A stretch of DNA of 32,881 nt. Origin: Gammaproteobacteria bacterium (GTDB lineage: Bacteria > Pseudomonadota > Gammaproteobacteria > Steroidobacterales > Steroidobacteraceae). The DNA lies in the NCBI GenBank assembly GCA_003136935.1, contig PLEC01000101.1, positions 7,030 to 39,910 on the forward strand, written 5' to 3'. Position 1 is the stretch's first letter; every line of letters begins with the position of its first letter. The position numbers were made by a program, and so were the translations under genes. This document shows positions 22,025 through 29,352 of this stretch, in pieces. The notes under the pieces are model-generated. The model saw nothing but the letters and a program-made list of their open reading frames with translations, made no database searches and was not told where the DNA came from.

Positions 22025-25000
22025 ATGGGACGTTACCGACGCCATCTCATCGCCCTGATCGTCGTCGTCCTGCTGATCGGCGCCTACGCGGCGGCTGGTT
22101 TCCTGGCGGTACCGTACTTCGCCCGCAAGTCCCTCACGGACTTCGTGCACACCCACTATGGGCGCACGCTCGCGCTTGGCGAGATCCATTTCAACCCCTT
22201 CATCCTCGCACTTGATGTCACGGGGGTCGCACTGCCGGACGCGGACGGTGCCACCATGGTGTCGTTCCAGCGCCTGCACGTGAAGGCGCAGTTCGCGAGC
22301 CTGTGGCGCCTGGCGCCGAGCTTCAGCGAGATCCTGCTTGAGCAGCCCTACCTGCGCGCCGTGATACGCCCCGATGGCGCGCTGAACCTCGCCGACCTCG
22401 GCAAGGGCTTCCCGCCGCAGCCCAAGCCGCCGAAGCCAGCCCCGCCGATGAAGCTCTTCATCCAGCGCTTTTCTGTGATTTCCGGTAGCAGCACCTTCGA
22501 GGACCGTACCCACCCGACGCCATTCAAGGCCGAATTCAAGCCGATCGCATTCGAGCTACGCGATTTCAGCACTAACGCGGGCACCGCCAACGATTACTCC
22601 CTGAACGCGGCCTCGCCCGAGGGCGAGAAGCTCATCTGGAGCGGCAACGTGCATCTGGATCCGGTGTCCTCGCACGGCGTATTCGAAGTGGCGGACCTGC
22701 ATGCGCGCACCCTGTGGAACTATGTGCGCGAGAGCGTGCCGTTCGAGATCGATGCAGGCGTCATTGGCATCAAGGGTGATTACGACCTGAACGCCGGGGC
22801 CGGCCCCTTGAGCCTCGAGGTCAACGTGCACGACACCACGGTGACGAACCTGGGCCTCAAGCCCAAGGCCGCCGCCGCGAACTACATGGATCTCGCACGA
22901 CTCGAGGTGAATGAAACGCGCCTCAGCCTCGCCAAACACACGGTCAACGTGGCGAAGGTGCTGCTGAGCGGTGGCGACATCAAAGCGTGGATGAGCGAGG
23001 CGGGGCGCCTGAACCTTCTGGACCTCGCGCCGTCGAGTCCCGCAACCGCCGGCACCGCTCCAGCCATCGCTGCGCCAGCCGGCGCTGCGCCAGCTGCAAA
23101 GGCCGAGCCCATAGCCGGCAGCGGCTCTTCCGCCTGGACGGTATCGGCACCGGATATCCAGGTGCAGGGGTTCAAGGTCAGTGCCGAGGATCGCGGCGTG
23201 AAGCCGGCAGTCGCGCTGCTGCTTAGCCCCCTCAACATTCACGTGGCGGGTTTCAACACCTCCCCGGACGACACGCTCGACGTGACGCTTGATGCGGGCG
23301 TGAACTCTTCCGGCAAGCTCACCGCGCGGGCGAAAGTGACGCCCAGGACGGCCGGCGTGACGGCGCACGTCGAGGCTGCGGGCGTGGCCCTGCCGGTGCT
23401 GCAGCCCTACGTTGCCCGCTACACCTCCATGACTCTGCTCACAGGCGCACTGGGGGCAAAGCTCGACATCGAGCGACAGCCGAACGGTGACCTGAGCGTA
23501 AAGGGCAACACCGAAGTCTCGGATCTGCACACCGTGGATAACACGCTGAAGCAGAACTTCGTCAGCTGGAAGGAGCTGCGCGTTGCGGACATCCGCTATC
23601 GCTCGAGCCCACAAAGCCTGCGCATCAGCAGCGTGATCGCGGTCGAGCCCTACGTGCGCATGATCGTCGCTCCGGATCGCACCACCAATATCAGCGCCGT
23701 GCTTAAGCCGCCGGGGGCGAAGAAGGACACGCCGGCGGATGATTCGACGGCTGCGCCGTCCAAGGCCGTGAAAGGCGTGGCGGCAGCCGCTGCCTCGGCG
23801 ACCCGCGCCCAGACGGCGACGCTCGCGCCCGCCGCGCCTGTGACACCCTTCCCCATGTCGATCGGCACGGTGACCCTGGTCAACGGCACGGCCAACTACG
23901 CGGACCTGTGGATCAAGCCGAGCTTTGCCATCAGCATCATGTCGCTGCATGGCACCGTGACCGGCCTGTCCTCCGATCCAAAGTCGCGCGCCAAAGTAAA
24001 ACTCAATGGCAAGGTGGACAAGCATTCGCCGCTGCAGATCGAGGGCGAAGCGAATCTGCTGTCGGCGGCGCTGTATACCGATATCAAAATGAGCTTCAAG
24101 GATCTCGACCTCACGGTCGTCAATCCATACTCGGGACACTTTGCCGGCTACAAGATCGACAAGGGCAAGCTGTCGGTGGATGTGTCTTACAAGATCGATC
24201 AGCGCAAGCTCATGGCCGCGCAGCATGTCGTGATCGATCAGCTCGAGCTTGGCGATCGCGTGGACAGTCCCGACGCCGTGCACCTGCCGTTCAAAATCGC
24301 CGTCGCGCTCCTTAAAGACCGCAACGGCGTGATTGACCTGGACCTCCCCATGACCGGCTCACTGGATGATCCGAAGTTCAGCATCTGGCCACTCGTCTGG
24401 AAGGTCCTCGTCAGTGTGATCGTCAAGGCCGCGACCGCTCCGTTTGCCCTGCTTGGGCACCTGTTCGGTGGTGGCGAACACATGAATATCGTTGAGTTCG
24501 CACCCGCCAGCGCCGAGCTCGACCAGCCCAGCAAGGATCAGCTCACCTCACTGGTGAAGGGCATGAAAGAGCGGCCGCAGCTGAAGCTCGATGTTCCGAT
24601 CGTGTACTCCACGACGATCGATCGCCCGAAGATGGCGGCACGGCGGCTGCGCCAGGAACTGCTGACGCGTGTGCAGAACACCCGCGCGGGCAAGAAACAC
24701 CCGGACACCGCCGGCGAGGTTGCCCTTGCCGATCCACAGCAACACTTCAAGCTGCTGGTGGAGCAGTACACGGAAGATCTCGGCAAGGATGCTCAGCTAC
24801 CGCCAAGCGCTGTGGCCGTGCAGCAGGCGAAGCGCGGGCAGACGCCACCTTACGATCCTGCGATCTCAGACCTCAACGCCGCGCTCATCGAGCACATCCA
24901 GATACCAGACACGGACCTTGATGCGCTCGGCAAGCAGCGCGCGCAGGCGATTCAGGCTGCGCTGCTCGCCGATGGCGGGATTGATCCGGGCCGCGTGTTC

Positions 25001-25066
25001 ATCGTCAACGCGCCGCCGAAGCCCGAATCCGGCGACAAGGTCAAAGTGGAGATGGCCGTAAGGTAA
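22025..25066 (+). CDS. DUF748 (AsmA-like) envelope protein, 1013 aa
   Basis: An N-terminal membrane anchor (about 8-30) is followed by a large periplasmic region with DUF748/AsmA-like features: 'GRTLALGEIHFNPFILALDVTGVAL' in part, repeated beta-strand units and 'FEDRTHPTPFKAE'. Two Ala/Pro/Thr-rich linkers (about 336-372 and 563-612) divide it. Near the C-terminus 'VEFAPASAELDQPSKDQLTSLVKGM' (about 822-846) resembles the start of an OmpA-type peptidoglycan-binding domain, as is common in DUF748 proteins. AsmA-like proteins span the periplasm and several of them move phospholipids to the outer membrane; this role is inferred. GGAG lies 10 bases before the ATG. Its 3' end overlaps the convergent GH17 gene by 26 bases. 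Confidence 0.9.
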   Translation: MGRYRRHLIALIVVVLLIGAYAAAGFLAVPYFARKSLTDFVHTHYGRTLALGEIHFNPFILALDVTGVALPDADGATMVSFQRLHVKAQFASLWRLAPSFSEILLEQPYLRAVIRPDGALNLADLGKGFPPQPKPPKPAPPMKLFIQRFSVISGSSTFEDRTHPTPFKAEFKPIAFELRDFSTNAGTANDYSLNAASPEGEKLIWSGNVHLDPVSSHGVFEVADLHARTLWNYVRESVPFEIDAGVIGIKGDYDLNAGAGPLSLEVNVHDTTVTNLGLKPKAAAANYMDLARLEVNETRLSLAKHTVNVAKVLLSGGDIKAWMSEAGRLNLLDLAPSSPATAGTAPAIAAPAGAAPAAKAEPIAGSGSSAWTVSAPDIQVQGFKVSAEDRGVKPAVALLLSPLNIHVAGFNTSPDDTLDVTLDAGVNSSGKLTARAKVTPRTAGVTAHVEAAGVALPVLQPYVARYTSMTLLTGALGAKLDIERQPNGDLSVKGNTEVSDLHTVDNTLKQNFVSWKELRVADIRYRSSPQSLRISSVIAVEPYVRMIVAPDRTTNISAVLKPPGAKKDTPADDSTAAPSKAVKGVAAAAASATRAQTATLAPAAPVTPFPMSIGTVTLVNGTANYADLWIKPSFAISIMSLHGTVTGLSSDPKSRAKVKLNGKVDKHSPLQIEGEANLLSAALYTDIKMSFKDLDLTVVNPYSGHFAGYKIDKGKLSVDVSYKIDQRKLMAAQHVVIDQLELGDRVDSPDAVHLPFKIAVALLKDRNGVIDLDLPMTGSLDDPKFSIWPLVWKVLVSVIVKAATAPFALLGHLFGGGEHMNIVEFAPASAELDQPSKDQLTSLVKGMKERPQLKLDVPIVYSTTIDRPKMAARRLRQELLTRVQNTRAGKKHPDTAGEVALADPQQHFKLLVEQYTEDLGKDAQLPPSAVAVQQAKRGQTPPYDPAISDLNAALIEHIQIPDTDLDALGKQRAQAIQAALLADGGIDPGRVFIVNAPPKPESGDKVKVEMAVR

Positions 25067-26057
25067 GCGCGGGCAATTCCCGCGCTGCGGGCTTGGCGCG
25101 CCGCGCGGCGTCGTACAGACCCCAATGCGCTTCCTCGGGGTGCGCGGGACCGACCGGGGTCACATCCTGGGCGCGCCACGGTGCGTCGAACGCCGAGAAG
25201 TACGCAAACGCCCGCGCACGGGTCGCGGGGAAGCGCTGCCGCAGTTCATTGTAGAAGGCCGCCTGGCCCGCTTCGCTGAAGCCGCCGTCAGCCGGTGCGG
25301 TCGGCACACCCGTCTCCTTGACGAGGATGGGTCCGCAAAATCGCGCGCCGAGCTCACTCACCACGTTCACGACGAACTGCGCGGAGGTTGCCGCGGACGC
25401 GCCGTGAAACCAGGGCTGAAACACCGGGTGCACATTCGGCAGCAGGAAATCCAGCTGCCCGAGAAGGGCGCTGGCGCCGGGCTCCTCGTAGATGTGGAAC
25501 GGTTCACTCACTGACAGTGAGAGGTGCGGTGAGCGCATGCGCAGCTGCGCGGCGAGCGTAGCGAGCTGGTTCGCAGTGGCGCGATGACCAAAGATCAGCT
25601 CGTTTCCAAGCGAGACGCCAACGACCAGCTGCGGGTACTGCTGCGCGGCGCTCACGGCCGCGTCCAGCCCGGAGGACTCAAGGGGATTCCATACCCCAAT
25701 GATCAGTGCACGGAACTTCAGTTGCGAGGCGATGGCGGGGATGTCCTGCGCACCGTGCACCGAATCATAAGTAATGAGTGAATCGAACTTTTCTCGCAGG
25801 GCGGTGAGATCCGCCCGGATGCTGGCTGCGTCCGCGCGCCCCACCTGGCCATTTACCACCTGCAGCGAGGTCGGTTGATAGGCGACGAAGCGGCCGGTGC
25901 TTAAGGCCTCGCGCAGGCGCGCAAGCTCGGGTGCGCTCGTCTGGCTGACGTGGCAGGCGGTGCGGGATTGCGGCACCGCGGGCGTCGGCGCTGCGATCGC
26001 CATCGCCGGGGAAAGCAGTCCCAACAGCGCGGCACGAAACCCCGACACGCTTCTCAC
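25041..26057 (-). CDS. GH17-like glycoside hydrolase (beta-1,3-glucanase type), secreted
   Basis: The 338-residue protein has a signal peptide ('RAALLGLLSPAMAIA', cleavage near residue 22) and a TIM-barrel-like body. The likely acid/base is Glu153 in 'VGVSLGNEL', and the nucleophile Glu248 in 'ILVKETGVP'. That pair and the 'FDAPWR...EEAHWGLYD' ending are traits of family GH17 and related exo-beta-1,3-glucanase-like proteins. The start is GTG, overlapping the stop of the WbuC cupin gene (GTGA), so they are co-translated. The signal peptide is complete only from this start. It may act on beta-glucans in the periplasm or outside. The family call is from motif memory; the substrate is not proven. 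Confidence 0.85.
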   Translation of the reverse strand: MRSVSGFRAALLGLLSPAMAIAAPTPAVPQSRTACHVSQTSAPELARLREALSTGRFVAYQPTSLQVVNGQVGRADAASIRADLTALREKFDSLITYDSVHGAQDIPAIASQLKFRALIIGVWNPLESSGLDAAVSAAQQYPQLVVGVSLGNELIFGHRATANQLATLAAQLRMRSPHLSLSVSEPFHIYEEPGASALLGQLDFLLPNVHPVFQPWFHGASAATSAQFVVNVVSELGARFCGPILVKETGVPTAPADGGFSEAGQAAFYNELRQRFPATRARAFAYFSAFDAPWRAQDVTPVGPAHPEEAHWGLYDAARRAKPAARELPALTLRPSPL

Positions 26058-26545
26058 CCAGGCCCCGCGCGCGGGGCTGCCTCTCCCGGGAGCGCGGTGC
26101 GCAGCCAGTGCTGGAAATCCGCCACCGCCGCCGCACCTTCCGCGGGGGCCCAGGCGGCGAACTCGGACGTAGTCGATGGATCGTAGGGGCCTTGCTTGAT
26201 CTCGAGGAACGCCGTGCCGTTCACCGCCGCGATCACCGTATGCCAGGTCGCGGGTGGGGTTTCATAGGCCATGTTGGCGGTGCCTTCGCCCACCTCGTGA
26301 CGCGCCGTCACCCGGCCGCGCTCATCGAAGGTCACGATCTCGACTTTCCCCCGCAGCAGCATCGCGAGCTCCGCACGCGCCAGGTGCCGGTGCGGCCGGA
26401 AGTACGAATCGCGTTGCGCGACGACGATGAAACGCTGCACCAGGTCGTCCGAACTCGCGTGGATGTTGTGGTGCGCGCGACCGCGCGGTACGGCGGCCGC
26501 GCGGGCCGCGAGTTCATCCAGGAGCGAGCGCGGCAGGAGTTTCAT
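26054..26545 (-). CDS. WbuC family cupin-fold metalloprotein
   Basis: The 163-residue protein matches WbuC proteins: 'HHNIHASSDDLVQRFIVVAQ' near the N-terminus, 'SYFRPHRH' (47-54) with His52 and His54, and 'ATWHTV' with His102 as further ligand. WbuC genes are usually found in O-antigen or exopolysaccharide clusters, and the biochemical role is not settled. Here no glycosyltransferases are near; the neighbours are a metallophosphoesterase (13 bases upstream) and a GH17-like hydrolase (4-base overlap downstream). The C-terminal extension 'GEAAPRAGPG' is short and not conserved-looking. Confidence 0.9.
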   Translation of the reverse strand: MKLLPRSLLDELAARAAAVPRGRAHHNIHASSDDLVQRFIVVAQRDSYFRPHRHLARAELAMLLRGKVEIVTFDERGRVTARHEVGEGTANMAYETPPATWHTVIAAVNGTAFLEIKQGPYDPSTTSEFAAWAPAEGAAAVADFQHWLRTALPGEAAPRAGPG

Positions 26546-26558
26546 GAGCCGCGGACGA

Positions 26559-27953
26559 TCAAAGCTTGCGGCGCACGGCGCGGCGCGCCGCCGGCCAGCC
26601 GAGGTCGTTGGCGGTCGGCTGCACGAGCGTGCGCCCGGCCAGGTCCACGGTCACGGAATCATCCGGGGTCTTGGCTCCGGCGCCGTCGCTGGCCGGGTGA
26701 TATTCGATTCGCAGTTGCGCCGCCGTCACGATCAGCCGCAGGTAACCGTAGTGCAGGCAATCGTAGTTCTCGAAGACGATCTGATCGGCGCCGGCGCCCG
26801 CAGCCTGGATGATCTGCGGGGTGCGCAGCGCCGGCTCGCCAGCCTTGGTGAGGGGCGTGAGATTGTGCCCGCCGTTGCCGCACACCACATACGGGATCTG
26901 CTCGCCGCCGGTTCGCGTGCGAGTGAAACGCTGGTAGTTATGCGCGTGTCCGGAGAGCACCGCGTGCGGCCATACGCCGACGGTGCCGCAGATACTGTCG
27001 ATCTGCGCCTGCATGTCGAGGCTCCAGCCATGGCGGCCGCCGGCCGTGTAGGGCGGATGGTGATGCGCAATGATGAGGGCTCCCGAGTAGCCTTCGCTCT
27101 TCACACGCGCGAGCGCGGCAGACAGATAGGTCTGCTGCGAGGTGCCGATGGTGCTGTTGGCGATCACCCCCGGGTCTTCAAGGGTGTTGCTGTAGAGAGT
27201 GAGGATGCGCACGAACGGCGCGTCGAAAGTAAAGAACACGCCGGGCTGGATCTGCGCCGTGCGCGACAGGGCGCCCGCCTCGGGGGTGACCACGAAACCC
27301 TGCGCACAGAAATTGCGCAGGTACGCATCGAGGCTCACCGCGTGCGCGAGCGGCGACAGCATGCCATCGTGATTGCCGGCCACCGCCAGGATCGGCGCGG
27401 GATAGTCGCGGTAGGGCTCGTAAAACTGATCGTAGTAATACTGCGTCTCGCCAAAACTGTAGACGATATCGCCCAGCAACAGGTTGAACTGCGGCACTTC
27501 CACAGCCGAGGTCTCCTGGAAGTCGCCGAGCATCTTGTCGGTCACCTGGTTCTGGGTCGCAGGCCCGCGCGTGCTGCCACAGTCGCCGGTCGCGTGGAAC
27601 ACCAGCTGTCCGCTGCTCAGGATCCTGTTGATGGCGGTTGCATCGCCGCCCAGAACATCGCTCAGCGCGAGGCGCGGCTCGGGCACACCCCGCGGGAGAG
27701 GAAAGGGCAGCGGTGCGATCTTGTGCTCGCGGTTGAGTTCGTCGATGACTTTGTAGGCGGGCGCATCGGAGGCGTGCCGGACGCGAAATACGCTCGGGTC
27801 GGGCGTGGGTTCGGCCTGGGCGAAGACCGGTTGCCGCAGCTGCCGCAGCGGCGACCCCGTGGTCGTGCTCGCGGCAGTGCCAGTGCCCGCACCCGTCCCG
27901 GGTTTCCCGCGTTTCGCAACCCAGGGCTTGCCGCGCTTGCTACCCGCCATCAT
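26559..27953 (-). CDS. Metallophosphoesterase
   Basis: All five calcineurin-type metal motifs are present in order: 'HATGDCG' (near 121-127), 'LLGDIVYS', 'AGNHDG', 'IIAHHHPPY' and 'SGHAHNYQR'. They form a two-metal centre that cleaves phosphomonoesters or diesters. From the ATG at 27953 the protein has 464 residues. A GTG 6 bases upstream is possible, but AAAGG lies 5 bases from the ATG pair. The first 45 residues are basic and Gly/Thr-rich with an internal KRGKP repeat, probably disordered; no signal peptide is seen. The family resembles acid-phosphatase-like Metallophos proteins. It lies between the Fsr gene and the WbuC gene, all in one direction. Confidence 0.9.
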   Translation of the reverse strand: MMAGSKRGKPWVAKRGKPGTGAGTGTAASTTTGSPLRQLRQPVFAQAEPTPDPSVFRVRHASDAPAYKVIDELNREHKIAPLPFPLPRGVPEPRLALSDVLGGDATAINRILSSGQLVFHATGDCGSTRGPATQNQVTDKMLGDFQETSAVEVPQFNLLLGDIVYSFGETQYYYDQFYEPYRDYPAPILAVAGNHDGMLSPLAHAVSLDAYLRNFCAQGFVVTPEAGALSRTAQIQPGVFFTFDAPFVRILTLYSNTLEDPGVIANSTIGTSQQTYLSAALARVKSEGYSGALIIAHHHPPYTAGGRHGWSLDMQAQIDSICGTVGVWPHAVLSGHAHNYQRFTRTRTGGEQIPYVVCGNGGHNLTPLTKAGEPALRTPQIIQAAGAGADQIVFENYDCLHYGYLRLIVTAAQLRIEYHPASDGAGAKTPDDSVTVDLAGRTLVQPTANDLGWPAARRAVRRKL

Positions 27954-27970
27954 GCACACCTTTCAAATGC

Positions 27971-29212
27971 TTAACCCGCAGAAGGCTGTGGCGCCGCGCT
28001 CGCGGTGTGAGTCTTGTGAACATTCGGCAGCAAGGCGGCGAGCAGCCCGATCAGCGGCAGGAAGGCGCAGATCTGGTAGATGCGGTCGATGCCGATGTCA
28101 TCCGCCAGCTTGCCGAGCACCGCGGCCCCGACACTGCCCATGCCGAATGCCAGACCGAAGAACAGCCCCGCCACCGTGCCGGTGCGTCCCGGCATGAGGT
28201 CCTGCGCGTAGACGACGATCGCCGGAAACGCCGATGAGAGGATGAGACCGATGGGGATGGTGAGCACCGCGGTCCAGAAGAGATTGGCGTACGGCAAGAG
28301 CAGCGTGAAGGGTAACACCCCCAGGATTGACCCCCAGATGATGTACTTGGCTCCCAGGCGATCTCCCAGCGGCCCGCCGATGAAGCCGCCAACCGCGGCG
28401 GATGCCAGAAACAGGAACAGGTGCAGCTGCGCGCTGCGCACCGACACATGAAAGTGCCCGATGAGATAGAACGTGTAGTAGCTCGTGATACTGGACAGAT
28501 ACACGTACTTGGAGAATATCAGCGCCAGCAGCACCGTGATGACTGCGATGACGTGCCGGCGTGGCGGGCCGGAACCGCGGGCTGCCCCGGCGGCCTTCAG
28601 GCGCGTGATGCCGTGCGCCTTGTACCAATGGCCGACCTGGAAGAGCACGAACATTCCAAGCAGTGCCGCGAGCGAGAACCACGCCACGCTCGACTGCCCG
28701 TGTGGCAGCACGATGAAGGCGGCGAGCAGGGGGCCCGCGGAAGTACCAAAATTGCCGCCGACCTGGAACACCGACTGCGCCAGGCCGTGCTTGCCGCCGG
28801 AGGCCATGCGCGCGACGCGCGAGGACTCGGGGTGGAACACCGAGGAACCGGTGCCGATGAGGGCGGCCGCGAACAGCAGCAGCGCGAAGCTGCCGGCAAA
28901 CGCCAGCAGCACCAGTCCCACCAGAGTGAATCCCATGCCGACGGCGAGCGAATAGGGCCGGGGGCTGCGGTCGGCCATCGCGCCCACCAGGGGCTGCAGC
29001 AGCGAGGCGGTGAACTGGAACGTGAACGTCAGGAGGCCCACCTGCCCGAAGGTGAGGTGGTACGAGCTCTTGAGCATCGGATACAGCGCCGGTAGCAGCG
29101 ACTGCATCATGTCGTTCAGCAGATGGCAGAAGCTGATGGCCACGAGAATGCTGACCGCGGTGCGGCCGGCCTGGCTCGCGGCGTCAACGGCGGGGGAGGC
29201 GGAGGTGCTCAA
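27971..29212 (-). CDS. fsr: MFS transporter, fosmidomycin-resistance (Fsr) type
   Basis: The 413-residue carrier has twelve hydrophobic segments. 'SFCHLLNDMMQSLLPALYPMLK' in part, 'LLTFTFQFTASLLQPLVGAMADRSPRPY' in part, 'GTGSSVFHPESSRVARMASGG' and 'AQSVFQVGGNFGTSAGPL' are highly typical of the Fsr family, inner-membrane proton antiporters that export fosmidomycin and related compounds. The start is TTG (29212) with GGAG 8 bases upstream; no ATG fits the N-terminus as well. The metallophosphoesterase gene follows within 20 bases. The real cargo in this organism is unknown. Confidence 0.9.
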   Translation of the reverse strand: MSTSASPAVDAASQAGRTAVSILVAISFCHLLNDMMQSLLPALYPMLKSSYHLTFGQVGLLTFTFQFTASLLQPLVGAMADRSPRPYSLAVGMGFTLVGLVLLAFAGSFALLLFAAALIGTGSSVFHPESSRVARMASGGKHGLAQSVFQVGGNFGTSAGPLLAAFIVLPHGQSSVAWFSLAALLGMFVLFQVGHWYKAHGITRLKAAGAARGSGPPRRHVIAVITVLLALIFSKYVYLSSITSYYTFYLIGHFHVSVRSAQLHLFLFLASAAVGGFIGGPLGDRLGAKYIIWGSILGVLPFTLLLPYANLFWTAVLTIPIGLILSSAFPAIVVYAQDLMPGRTGTVAGLFFGLAFGMGSVGAAVLGKLADDIGIDRIYQICAFLPLIGLLAALLPNVHKTHTASAAPQPSAG

Positions 29213-29296
29213 TCCGTGGGCTCCAATGGTGGTGGAGGCTCCATTCGACCTGATTTTTCCTCGGCCGACATCCCTCCCATTGGGGGCAGGCCGAAG

Positions 29297-29331
29297 AAAA
29301 GGCGCGGCGCACCTTAAAGGTGTGCCGCGCC
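29297..29331 (-). terminator. Rho-independent terminator of the TonB receptor gene
   Basis: The segment 29301-29331 folds into a stem of up to 15 bp (GGCGCGGCGCACCTT against its partner at 29317-29331, with one wobble pair), and on the minus strand TTTTCTTC follows. It lies 22 bases beyond the receptor stop and upstream of the Fsr start, so it separates the two genes. Confidence 0.8.
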
Positions 29332-29352
29332 CTGCAAACGCCGCAGCCGAGC

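Noticed and set aside
22556-24283. 575-residue minus-strand open frame inside the DUF748 gene
   Set aside because: Rich in Arg and His with no hydrophobic core pattern; a shadow of the plus-strand gene.
26427-27974. 515-residue plus-strand open frame across the metallophosphoesterase gene
   Set aside because: Antisense to a gene with all five metal motifs in order; composition is typical of a shadow frame.
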